64,000 nucleotides of DNA, taken from contig NZ_REGE01000003.1 of NCBI RefSeq assembly GCF_003688935.1, positions 1 through 64,000 of the forward strand, read 5' to 3'. This DNA comes from Corynebacterium macginleyi (GTDB taxonomy: Bacteria > Actinomycetota > Actinomycetes > Mycobacteriales > Mycobacteriaceae). The notes beneath the pieces are model-generated. The model saw only the letters and a list, made by a program, of their open reading frames with translations, had not been told where the DNA came from and did no database searches. Positions 29,224 through 37,815 of this stretch are shown here, one piece after another (within the stretch, counting starts at the first letter, position 1; every line of letters begins with the position of its first letter). A program made the translations under genes and the position numbers.

Positions 29224-30549
29224 ATGAATGCTCTTGATACCTCAGGCAAAGTCATCCAAGGTTGGGATCCGGAAGATTCCAACCGCTGGGATTCTAAAAT
29301 TGCCTGGCGCACACTGTGCATCTCCACATTTGTCCTTATCATCGGCTTTGCCACCTGGTACCTCGTATCGGCAATTGCCCCACAGTTGAACAAGATTGGT
29401 TTCGACTTAACCCGCAGCCAGCTGTACTGGCTGACCGCCATCCCCGGATTGGCATGCGGTATCTTTCGCCTCATCTTCATGTTCTTGCCACCCATCCTCG
29501 GCACCCGCAAGCTTGTCTTCAGCTCCTCGCTGCTATTTATCATCCCCATGCTGGGCTGGTTCTTCGCAGTACAGGACTCCTCCACCCCGTACTGGTGGCT
29601 GCTGACCCTCGCCTTCCTCTCCGGCATCGGCGGCGGCGTCTTCTCCGGATTCATGCCCTCAACCGGCTACTTCTTTCCCAAGCGCCTATCCGGCACCGCG
29701 CTTGGTATCCAGGCCGGCATCGGTAATTTCGGTATCTCCTTTATCCAGCTAGTCGCCCCATGGCTTATGGGCTTTACGCTGCTGGGTGTAGGTTTTGTTG
29801 CTCCGCAGCGCACAGCTGATGGGGAAATCTTTGTTCACAACCCCGCCATTTTCTTGGTGCCGTGGACCATCGTCGGTGCTTTCCTGGCATGGACCCTGCT
29901 CAAGGACGTTCCCGTAAAAGCGAATTTCCGCCAGCAGATGGACATCTTTGGAAATAAAAACACCTGGATTCTAACCATCGTCTACTTCATGACCTTCGGC
30001 GCATTTTCTGGTTTCGCCGCTCAAACCGCACTGCTAATTAACCAGATTTTCGGCGAAGGTTCCGAATTTGCCGGCACCTACGAGAATCTGCCCGCCGGCT
30101 CGAGCTATGCCTTCCTCGGGCCCCTCATTGGCGCGCTCGTTCGCGCCCTGTGGGGCCCGCTGTGCGATAAGTTCGGCGGCGCCATCTGGACCTTCATTGG
30201 CTGCCTGGGCATGACCATCTTTACCGTCGTGGCTACTTTCTTCCTCACCCCCAACGAGCCGGATGAGGTTTGGTGGTTCCTTGGAACCATGCTCATTTTC
30301 TTCTTCTTCACGGGCTTGGGCAACGCCGGCACGTTTAAGCAAATGCCCATGATTTTGCCCAAGCGCCAAGCAGGCGGCGTCATCGGATGGACCGGTGCGA
30401 TTGGTGCCTTCGGCCCCTTCGTGGCAGGAGTTTTGCTCTCTATCTTGTCTGCACCGACGTTCTTCTGGGGATGCGCCGTGTATTTTGCCATCACCACCGT
30501 GTTGGTGTGGATCTACTACGCCCGCCCCAACGCCCCATTCCCCGGATAA
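29224..30549 (+). CDS. narK: nitrate/nitrite transporter NarK
   Basis: 441 residues, 12 transmembrane helices, major facilitator superfamily, NNP family. The family signatures are visible: FSGFMPSTGYFFPKRLSGTA (helix 5 region), GIGNFGISFIQL, and the second-half GLGNAGTFKQMPMI. It imports nitrate and exports nitrite for NarG. Strong ribosome site GAGGA four bases before ATG. First gene of narKGHJI, as in C. glutamicum. Confidence 0.96.
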   Translation: MNALDTSGKVIQGWDPEDSNRWDSKIAWRTLCISTFVLIIGFATWYLVSAIAPQLNKIGFDLTRSQLYWLTAIPGLACGIFRLIFMFLPPILGTRKLVFSSSLLFIIPMLGWFFAVQDSSTPYWWLLTLAFLSGIGGGVFSGFMPSTGYFFPKRLSGTALGIQAGIGNFGISFIQLVAPWLMGFTLLGVGFVAPQRTADGEIFVHNPAIFLVPWTIVGAFLAWTLLKDVPVKANFRQQMDIFGNKNTWILTIVYFMTFGAFSGFAAQTALLINQIFGEGSEFAGTYENLPAGSSYAFLGPLIGALVRALWGPLCDKFGGAIWTFIGCLGMTIFTVVATFFLTPNEPDEVWWFLGTMLIFFFFTGLGNAGTFKQMPMILPKRQAGGVIGWTGAIGAFGPFVAGVLLSILSAPTFFWGCAVYFAITTVLVWIYYARPNAPFPG

Positions 30550-30567
30550 TTAGGAGCTTTCACCCCC

Positions 30568-33500
30568 ATGACTGCATACTTCTCGCCCGCGAAGGGCAAC
30601 TCAAATCCGCTCTTTAAACTCGGCGCCTACCTGCGCAAAGGCGAAGCTACCGAGTCCGGCCAGCAGCTTTTCTTAAAGGGCGGCCGCCAGGCAGATGTCT
30701 TTTACCGCAACCGCTGGTCCTTCGACAAAATGGTGCGCTCTACCCACGGTGTGAACTGCACCGGCTCATGCTCGTGGAAAGTCTATGTCAAAGATGGCGT
30801 GATCACCTGGGAATCGCAGGCGGTGGATTACCCCACCACCGGCAATGACATGCCAGAATACGAGCCCCGCGGCTGCCCGCGCGGTGCCTCCTTTTCCTGG
30901 TACACCTACTCTCCTACCCGCGTGCGCTACCCGTATGCCCGCGGCGTGCTCGTAGATATGTTCCGTGAGGAAAAGGCAAAGCACGGCGACTCCGTTCTGG
31001 CATGGCGCGCTATCCAAGAGAACCCAGAAAAACGCCAGGCCTATATCTCCCAGCGGGGCAAGGGCGGGCTTATCCGCATCTCCTATGAAGAGGCCATCGA
31101 TATTGCCTCGGCCGCGCACGTCTACACTATCCGCAAGTACGGGCCGGACCGTATCAATGGCTTTACCGTGATCCCGGCAATGTCCCAGATTTCCTATGGC
31201 GCGGGCATGCGCTTCTTACAGTCCATTGGCGGCGTCGCCCTGTCTTTCTATGACTGGTACGCCGACCTCCCCCCGGCATCACCGCAGACCTTCGGCGACC
31301 AGACCGATGTCCCCGAATCCGGTGACTGGTACAACTCTTCCTACCTCATGATGTGGGGCTCGAATATCCCGGTCACCCGTACCCCAGACGCCCACTTTAT
31401 GGTGGAATCTCGCTACAAGGGCACCAAGGTCGTGGTGGTCTCCCCCGACTTTGCAGATAACACCAAGTTCGCCGATGAGTGGGCCCGCATCGAGCCGGGC
31501 ACGGACGCCGCGCTCGCCTTTGCCATGGGCCACGTCATCTTGAAGACCTTCCACGTAGACCGCCAGGAACCATACTTCCTGAACTACATGCGCAAATACA
31601 CCGACTCGCCCTTCCTGGTATCCCTGGAAGAACACGGCGACGGCACCTACACCCCAGGTAAGTTCCTCACCGCCTCGCAGCTTGCTGATGCCACCTTGGC
31701 CTCTTCCCCCAACGCCACCCACCGTGGCCTGGTGATGGAAGAAGACGGGCGCATAGTTGACCCGGGCGGCACCGTGGCAGATCGCTGGGATAACGAAAGC
31801 GCCAAGTGGAACCTGGCGCTGGACAACGCCGATCCGGTCATGTCCATCGCCGAAACCGATAGCTTTGACACCGCCGAGGTGCTCTTCCCCCGCTTCGACC
31901 TGGATACCAACCCGGAAGACGTGGGAACCGATAAGCCCATTGGCGCGGGTATCGTCCACCGCGGCGTTCCCGTCCGCGAGGTCGACGGCAAGCTCGTTAC
32001 CACCGTTTTCGACATCATGCTCGCCCACTACGGCGTCAACCGCGAGGATCTCCACCTGCCCGGTAGCTGGCCGAAGGACTTCCATGATCCCAGCGAAGTC
32101 GGCACGCCTGCCTGGCAAGAGGAACTCACGGGCGTGGCCGCCGATACCGCCATCCGTATCGGCCGCGAATTCGCGCAGAATGCCGCCGATTCCCAGGGCC
32201 GCTCGCAGATCATCATGGGCGCAGGCGTCAACCACTACTTCCACGCCGATAATATCTACCGTACCTTCTTGGCACTGACCTCCATGTGCGGTACCCAGGG
32301 TGTTAATGGCGGCGGTTGGGCGCACTACGTGGGCCAAGAAAAGCTGCGTCCGATCAACGGCTGGACCCAGTGGGCCATGGCCGCCGACTGGCAGCGCCCA
32401 CCGCGCCACATGATTTCCACCGGCTTCTACTATTTCGCCACCGAGCAATATCGCTACGATAATTCACGCGCCTCCCACTTAGGTTCACCGCTGGCCAGCC
32501 ACGGTTCCATTGGCGATAAGATGGTCTCCGATACCATGGCGGAATCTATGCGCCGCGGCTGGATGCCGGCCTACCCGCAGTTCAACCGCAACTCCCTCTT
32601 CCTCGCCGATGAAGCCGACGAGGCCGGCATGGACATCAACGACTACGTGGTCCAAGAGCTAGAAAGCGGCCGCCTGGAATTCTCCTATGACAACCCGTCT
32701 GCGGAGGAGAACTGGCCGCGCATCCTGCTCAACTGGCGCACCAACCTGCTCGGCTCCTCCGCCAAGGGCACCGAATTCTTCCTGCGCCACCTTTTGGGAA
32801 TCGATTCAGACGCCACAGCCGAAGAACTCGCCCCCGCAGACCGCCCGCGCAGCATCAAGTGGGTGGACAAGGCACCGGAAGGCAAGCTAGATCTGATGAT
32901 GACCACGGACTTTCGCAATACCTCCACCACGCTGGTCTCAGACCTCATCTTTCCAGCCGCCACCTGGTATGAAAAGCACGATCTGTCCTCCACCGACATG
33001 CACCCGTACCTGCATTCTTTTAACGCGGCAATTAACCCACCGTGGGAGGCACGCTCGGACTACGAGGTCTTTCGGGATCTGGCCGCAGCGCTATCCGATA
33101 AAGCCACCAAGTGGCTGGGAGTGCAACGCGATGTCATCACCCAGCCGAGCCACCACGACACCCCAGACGAGCTCGGCATGCCCCACGGCATCGTCCCCGA
33201 CCCTGAGGAACAGGGCCTTATCCCTGGTGTCACGATGCCGAAGCTCCATGTTGTCGAGCGCGACTACACCAAAATCTACGAAAAGTGGGCGCACCTGGGT
33301 CCGCTTCCCGCGAAGCTCGGCACCGGCGTACACGGCACCAAGTTCGATGTGAAAAAACAGGTCAAAGAACTCGAGTTGATTTGTGGTACGTCCGAGACCT
33401 CAATGGGCGAGCTAGTGGACCTATCCAAAGACACGAAAGTCATCGATGCTATCTTGCATCTTTCCGGTGTCTCCAACGGGGAACTAGCCAAGCAGGGCTT

Positions 33501-34305
33501 CGAGTTCCTGTCCTCTCGCACCGGCAAGGACCTCACCCCACTGGGCGCCCCCGATGAAGACGCCCGCATCACGTGGGACGACATCAAGGAACGCCCGAAG
33601 GAGATCATCACCTCCCCGGAGTGGACCGCCGATAAACGCAATAAACGCCGCTACACCGCCTTTTCCATCAACGTCGAGTTTGATAAGCCCTGGCACACAC
33701 TGACCGGCCGCATGCAGTACTACATCGACCATGACTGGTTTATGGACTACGGCGAATCGCTGCCGATCTTCCGCCCGCCGTTGGATCACGTCCACATGCA
33801 CGGTGAATTCGCGCCGGGCAGTGAATTGACCAACGACCGCGGCGAAGCCGAAGTCACGCTGCGGTACTTGACCACGCACAATAAGTGGTCCATCCACTCG
33901 CAGTACTTTGACAACCTCCACGTGCTATCCATCTCACGCGGCGGCCAGGTGGTCTGGATGTCCAATAAGGACGCCGAGAAAATCGGCGTCACGGACAACG
34001 ATTGGGTCGAGGTATACAACCGCAACGGCGTCGTGTCCGCCCGCGCCATCGTCTCCCACCGCATCCCGGAGGGAACCATGCTGTGCAACCACGCACAGGA
34101 GCGCACCGTGGGCACACCTATCAACGAACACACCGGGCGGCGCGGCGGCACGCACAACTCGCTGACCCGCATTTCCATCAAACCCGTGCACATCGCAGGC
34201 GGCTATGGACAGCTGACCTACCACTTCAACTACATCGGCCCCACCGGCAATAACCGCGATGAAGTCACCCGCGTTCGCCGCCGTTCCCAGGAGGTATCCT
34301 ACTAA
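30568..34305 (+). CDS. narG: respiratory nitrate reductase alpha subunit NarG
   Basis: 1245 residues, normal length. Catalytic subunit with bis-MGD molybdenum and one [4Fe-4S] cluster, facing the cytoplasm. The cluster motif is THGVNCTGSCSWKVYV, with His as first ligand, plus RGCPRGASFSWYTYSP. The molybdenum-ligand aspartate region FYDWYADLPPASPQTFGDQ is present. The C-terminal molydopterin dinucleotide-binding domain (RIPEGTMLCNHAQERTVG) is complete. The stop overlaps the narH ATG by one base (TAATG). No twin-arginine export signal, as expected for cytoplasmic Nar. Confidence 0.98.
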   Translation: MTAYFSPAKGNSNPLFKLGAYLRKGEATESGQQLFLKGGRQADVFYRNRWSFDKMVRSTHGVNCTGSCSWKVYVKDGVITWESQAVDYPTTGNDMPEYEPRGCPRGASFSWYTYSPTRVRYPYARGVLVDMFREEKAKHGDSVLAWRAIQENPEKRQAYISQRGKGGLIRISYEEAIDIASAAHVYTIRKYGPDRINGFTVIPAMSQISYGAGMRFLQSIGGVALSFYDWYADLPPASPQTFGDQTDVPESGDWYNSSYLMMWGSNIPVTRTPDAHFMVESRYKGTKVVVVSPDFADNTKFADEWARIEPGTDAALAFAMGHVILKTFHVDRQEPYFLNYMRKYTDSPFLVSLEEHGDGTYTPGKFLTASQLADATLASSPNATHRGLVMEEDGRIVDPGGTVADRWDNESAKWNLALDNADPVMSIAETDSFDTAEVLFPRFDLDTNPEDVGTDKPIGAGIVHRGVPVREVDGKLVTTVFDIMLAHYGVNREDLHLPGSWPKDFHDPSEVGTPAWQEELTGVAADTAIRIGREFAQNAADSQGRSQIIMGAGVNHYFHADNIYRTFLALTSMCGTQGVNGGGWAHYVGQEKLRPINGWTQWAMAADWQRPPRHMISTGFYYFATEQYRYDNSRASHLGSPLASHGSIGDKMVSDTMAESMRRGWMPAYPQFNRNSLFLADEADEAGMDINDYVVQELESGRLEFSYDNPSAEENWPRILLNWRTNLLGSSAKGTEFFLRHLLGIDSDATAEELAPADRPRSIKWVDKAPEGKLDLMMTTDFRNTSTTLVSDLIFPAATWYEKHDLSSTDMHPYLHSFNAAINPPWEARSDYEVFRDLAAALSDKATKWLGVQRDVITQPSHHDTPDELGMPHGIVPDPEEQGLIPGVTMPKLHVVERDYTKIYEKWAHLGPLPAKLGTGVHGTKFDVKKQVKELELICGTSETSMGELVDLSKDTKVIDAILHLSGVSNGELAKQGFEFLSSRTGKDLTPLGAPDEDARITWDDIKERPKEIITSPEWTADKRNKRRYTAFSINVEFDKPWHTLTGRMQYYIDHDWFMDYGESLPIFRPPLDHVHMHGEFAPGSELTNDRGEAEVTLRYLTTHNKWSIHSQYFDNLHVLSISRGGQVVWMSNKDAEKIGVTDNDWVEVYNRNGVVSARAIVSHRIPEGTMLCNHAQERTVGTPINEHTGRRGGTHNSLTRISIKPVHIAGGYGQLTYHFNYIGPTGNNRDEVTRVRRRSQEVSY

Positions 34306-35897
34306 TGAAAGTCATGGCCCAAATCTCCATGATCATGAACTTGGACAAGTGCATTGGTTGCCACACGTGTTCCGTTACCTGTAAGCAAGCATGGACCAAC
34401 CGCGAAGGCACCGAATACATCTGGTTCAATAACGTGGAAACCCGCCCCGGCCTCGGTTACCCGCGCACGTGGGAGGACCAAGAGAAGTGGAAAGGTGGTT
34501 GGGAGCGCACCGCGTCCGGCAAGATCAAGCCCAAGGCGGGCGGGCGTCTCAAGAAGCTAGCGACCCTCTTCCACAACCCCAACCTGCCCACCATCCAGGA
34601 TTACTACGAACCCTGGACCTACCAGTACGAGGACCTGATGGGCGCCAAGGCCGGCCAGCAGACCCAGCCAACCGCCAAGCCAGTATCCCAGGTCGACGGC
34701 CGTGACATCGGCAAGATCGAATGGTCCTCCAACTGGGACGATAACCTGGGTGGCTCTACTGCCACGCTTGACGGTGACCCCGTTCTTCACAACATGAACC
34801 TCGAGGTCAAGAAGGAAATCGAGGACTCGTTCATGTTCTATCTGCCGCGCATTTGCGAGCACTGCATGAACCCGACCTGCGTATCCTCCTGCCCCTCCGG
34901 CGCAATGTACAAACGCAGCGAAGACGGCATCGTCTTGGTGGACCAGGACCGCTGCCGCGGCTGGCGCATGTGCGTATCCGGCTGCCCGTATAAGAAGGTC
35001 TACTTCAATCACAAGACCGGCAAGGCCGAAAAGTGCACGCTGTGCTACCCGCGCCTTGAGGTTGGCCAACCCACCGTGTGTTCCGAAACCTGTGTCGGCC
35101 GCCTGCGCTACTTGGGCGTCATCCTCTACGATGCCGACCGCGTCGCTAAGGCCGCCTCTACCGAAAACGAACAAGACCTTTTCGAAGCCCAAAAGTCGAT
35201 CATGCTCGACCCCCACAATCCGGAGGTAGTCCGCGGGGCCCAGGCCGAGGGCATCCCGCACTCCTGGATCGATGCCGCACAGCAGTCCCCAATCTACGAT
35301 CTGATCTTCAAGTACGGCGTCGCATTGCCGCTGCACCCGGAGTACCGTACGATGCCGATGGTCTGGTACATCCCGCCGCTTTCACCCATCGTTGACAAGG
35401 TAACAGCGACCGGTAACGACGGCGAGAACCACAAGATCCTCTTCTCGGCGCTATCGAATATGCGCATTCCGCTGGAATATCTGGCGGGCCTGTTTACCGC
35501 CGGCGATACTGTGCCGGTGGAAAAGTCGCTGCGCCGGCTCGTCGCGATGCGTTCGTATATGCGCGATATCAACCTGGGCAACGAGCCGCAGGAAGAAATC
35601 GCCCAGGCAGTCGGTATGACGGGCAGGGACATGGAAGGCATGTACCGCCTATTATCCATCGCTAAATACGATGACCGCTACGTCATCCCAACCGCCTCAC
35701 CGGAATCTCCGCGCGGCATTACCGACCTAGACCCTTTCGGCGATGTGGACCCGGCCAAAGCCTCCCAGGAGGTCTTCCACGACCTGGGCATGGGCGCGCC
35801 CGAAGCCTGCACCCACGGCGCCGAACCACAAGGAAAGGTCTCGCTGCTCTCATGGCACGGTAACCGGCCCGCGGCCATGTTCCCGTCGCGGAAGTAG
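34305..35897 (+). CDS. narH: respiratory nitrate reductase beta subunit NarH
   Basis: 530 residues; electron relay from NarI to NarG. Four cysteine groups: CIGCHTCSVTCKQAW, CEHCMNPTCVSSCPSG, CRGWRMCVSGCPYKK and CTLCYPRLEVG...CSETCVG. Trp replaces one Cys in the third group, which gives the [3Fe-4S] cluster typical of NarH; the others hold [4Fe-4S]. Translation is coupled to narG. The C-terminal region (from about residue 330) matches the usual respiratory nitrate reductase beta C-terminus. Confidence 0.98.
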   Translation: MKVMAQISMIMNLDKCIGCHTCSVTCKQAWTNREGTEYIWFNNVETRPGLGYPRTWEDQEKWKGGWERTASGKIKPKAGGRLKKLATLFHNPNLPTIQDYYEPWTYQYEDLMGAKAGQQTQPTAKPVSQVDGRDIGKIEWSSNWDDNLGGSTATLDGDPVLHNMNLEVKKEIEDSFMFYLPRICEHCMNPTCVSSCPSGAMYKRSEDGIVLVDQDRCRGWRMCVSGCPYKKVYFNHKTGKAEKCTLCYPRLEVGQPTVCSETCVGRLRYLGVILYDADRVAKAASTENEQDLFEAQKSIMLDPHNPEVVRGAQAEGIPHSWIDAAQQSPIYDLIFKYGVALPLHPEYRTMPMVWYIPPLSPIVDKVTATGNDGENHKILFSALSNMRIPLEYLAGLFTAGDTVPVEKSLRRLVAMRSYMRDINLGNEPQEEIAQAVGMTGRDMEGMYRLLSIAKYDDRYVIPTASPESPRGITDLDPFGDVDPAKASQEVFHDLGMGAPEACTHGAEPQGKVSLLSWHGNRPAAMFPSRK

Positions 35898-35905
35898 GTT
35901 AAGCC

Positions 35906-36733
35906 GTGAATATCTTCGATAAACTCCGCCAGCGCCAGCAATCTTTGCAGCGGCCATCGGTCCCGCAGGATGGCGACGCCCCCGTGGCCGGATTCGGTAC
36001 GCCCGCCGGCATCGGTTCCACCGGCGGTGCCAAGGACGTCAAAAAGACGCTGCGCGCCCACACCGGCCAAGTACCCAACGACTTTGTCACGCCGGTCGAG
36101 GTCACCGCAGACCAGCGGCGAATCGTCGCCATGGCCGTTTCCGTATTGCTTAACTACCCCAGCGAGGATATCTTTGACCGCCTCTCGGTGGTCGAAGACC
36201 AAGTAGATGACCTGCCGCTGGCCATTGCCACAGACTTTATAAACTTCGCCGAATGGGCGCGCAGCATCGGACCCCGTGGCTTGGAGGAACACTACGTCGA
36301 GACCTTTGATCAACGCCGCCGCTGCACGCTGTACCTGTCTTACTTTGCCGTCGGCGATACTCGCCAGCGCGGGATGGCTATTTTGTCCTTCCGCCAGCAA
36401 TTGGAATCGCTCGGCTTCGAAATTTCAGACGAAGAGCTGCCCGATCACCTCTGCGTCGTCCTCGAAGCCCTCGCCATGAGCCAGGGGGAAACGCACGAGC
36501 GCGCCGTCGAATTAGTGGCCAGCTACCGCGAAGGAATCGAGGTGCTGCGCGCGGCCCTCGCCCGCGAGCGTTCTCCCTATGTCAGCTTGATCGTCGCGCT
36601 GTGCAAAGCGCTTCCGGAAGTTGATTCTGATACCGCGCAAAAGTACGTCGATCTCATCCGCACCGGCCCACCCGCCGAGATGGTCGGCATTGCAGACCTT
36701 CCCTTCCCCACTACTCAACCAGACCTCGTCTAG
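35906..36733 (+). CDS. narJ: nitrate reductase assembly chaperone NarJ
   Basis: 275 residues from GTG 35906; NarJ/NarW family chaperone that holds apo-NarG while molybdenum cofactor and Fe-S are inserted. Core: ILSFRQQLESLGFEISDEEL and PDHLCVVLEALAMSQGE. An N-terminal extension of about 70 residues, with a Pro/Gly-rich segment (VAGFGTPAGIGSTGGAK), makes it longer than E. coli NarJ (about 236). Located 8 bp after narH and 10 bp before narI. Confidence 0.95.
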   Translation: MNIFDKLRQRQQSLQRPSVPQDGDAPVAGFGTPAGIGSTGGAKDVKKTLRAHTGQVPNDFVTPVEVTADQRRIVAMAVSVLLNYPSEDIFDRLSVVEDQVDDLPLAIATDFINFAEWARSIGPRGLEEHYVETFDQRRRCTLYLSYFAVGDTRQRGMAILSFRQQLESLGFEISDEELPDHLCVVLEALAMSQGETHERAVELVASYREGIEVLRAALARERSPYVSLIVALCKALPEVDSDTAQKYVDLIRTGPPAEMVGIADLPFPTTQPDLV

Positions 36734-36743
36734 GAGCCACATC

Positions 36744-37523
36744 ATGTTTAATAACTTTCTCTGGGGTGCCTTCCCGTGGTTAGCCATCGCGGTATTTTTC
36801 GTGGGCATCTTCTGGCGTTGGCGTTCCGACCAATTCGGTTGGACCACCCACTCCTCCCAAATCTATGAATCCAAACTGCTGCGCTTATCCTCGCCGCTCT
36901 TTCACTGGGGCATGGTCTTTGTCGTCATCGGCCACCTGATGGGCTTGGCCTTCCCCAAGTCCTGGACTCAAGCCGTTGGCATCAGCGACCACGCCTACCA
37001 CCTCCTTGCCACCATCCCCGGCTCCATCGCCGCGCTAGCCGTCCTGCTGGGCTTTGCCGGATTGCTGTACCGCAGGCTAAAGAACCGCTCCGTATTCTTG
37101 TCCACCTCCACCTCGGATAAGGTCATGTACGCGCTGCTCGGCCTCGCGCTGGTATCGGGCTCCTTTGCCACTTTTACCCTGCAGCTTTTCGATCTTGCGG
37201 GCACCGGTGGTTACGACTACCGCGAGACTATTTCCCCATGGCTGCGTCAGTTGTTGATTTTCAACATTCAGCCCGACCTGATGGCCGGTGCCCCCTGGCA
37301 ATTTAAAGTCCACGTCCTCTGCGGTTTCACCATCATCGCCGTGTGGCCCTTTACCCGGCTCGTCCACGCGTTCTCGGCGCCAGTCGGCTACGTCACGCGC
37401 CCCTATGTGGTCTACCGTTCCCGCGATGAGCGCACCACCCCAATGCGCTCTACTACCGCATGGGAGCCTATCCGCTCCAACCGGAAGCAATTGGAAGGAG
37501 AAACTCCGAGCCACGGTGCCTAG
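36744..37523 (+). CDS. narI: respiratory nitrate reductase gamma subunit NarI
   Basis: 259 residues from ATG 36744 (MFNNFLWGAFPWL); five transmembrane helices carrying two b-type hemes that oxidise menaquinol and pass electrons to NarH. Heme-ligand histidines are in SPLFHWGMVFVVIGHLMGLA, SDHAYHLLATIPG, and WQFKVHVLCGF with TRLVHAFSAP. A GGAG ribosome site precedes the ATG. Last gene of the operon, followed by a strong hairpin. Confidence 0.97.
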   Translation: MFNNFLWGAFPWLAIAVFFVGIFWRWRSDQFGWTTHSSQIYESKLLRLSSPLFHWGMVFVVIGHLMGLAFPKSWTQAVGISDHAYHLLATIPGSIAALAVLLGFAGLLYRRLKNRSVFLSTSTSDKVMYALLGLALVSGSFATFTLQLFDLAGTGGYDYRETISPWLRQLLIFNIQPDLMAGAPWQFKVHVLCGFTIIAVWPFTRLVHAFSAPVGYVTRPYVVYRSRDERTTPMRSTTAWEPIRSNRKQLEGETPSHGA

Positions 37524-37546
37524 GTAGTTTCCCCGCTCCTCTTTAC

Positions 37547-37594
37547 CGCCGCGCGCCGTCCAGTATGTGGATGGCCCGCGGCGGTTGCCTTTTG
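37547..37594 (+). terminator. narKGHJI terminator
   Basis: CCGCCGCG (37547-37554) pairs with CGCGGCGG (37577-37584) around a loop that can pair further, followed by TTGCCTTTTGTCT. It lies 24 bp after the narI stop. Confidence 0.7.
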
Positions 37595-37632
37595 TCTACA
37601 ACTGCTCCTGCGCTGCCCATGCACGCTGCCCC

Positions 37633-37706
37633 ACCCGCCCTTCGCGCTCACCGGCAGTACGGTACGCCCACAATCACCGCCGCCCTGTGAGCGCCAAAGG
37701 AGGAGG
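37633..37706. repeat. palindromic repeat copy B
   Basis: 74 bp, left arm CCCGCCCTTCGCGCTCAC (37633-37650) identical to copy C, right arm GTGAGCGCCAAAGGAGGAGGG (37686-37706) diverged in its outer half. The spacer differs from copies A and C. It sits just before copy C in the gap between narI and the NirK-like gene. Confidence 0.75.
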
Positions 37707-37717
37707 GCAATAAAGAA

Positions 37718-37790
37718 ACCCCGCCCTTCGCGCTCACAGTAAGAGGTGAAAATACCTCTCGGCAGTGCCCTGGTGAGCGCGAAGGGCGGG
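37718..37790. repeat. palindromic repeat copy C, acts as terminator
   Basis: 73 bp with perfect 19-base inverted ends: CCCCGCCCTTCGCGCTCAC (37718-37736) and GTGAGCGCGAAGGGCGGGG (37772-37790). Inside, AGAGGT (37741-37746) and ACCTCT (37753-37758) form a second hairpin. On the minus strand the stem is followed by TTTCTTTATT, so it should terminate the NirK-like operon, which ends 26 bp away. Confidence 0.85.
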
Positions 37791-37815
37791 GTGGGGACGG
37801 GAAGCTAAGAACGCC

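Noticed and set aside
31279..32448. 389-codon open frame on the minus strand inside narG
   Set aside because: Fully antisense to a clearly coding, conserved gene; high GC gives long spurious frames and the protein has no family features.
34557..35336. 259-codon open frame on the minus strand opposite narH
   Set aside because: Shadow of the narH codon bias; the sense protein has all its Fe-S motifs.
37633..37790. Possible CRISPR-like array (repeated GTGAGCGC units)
   Set aside because: Units are inverted, not direct, repeats, there are only two here with unequal spacing, and no cas genes are present.
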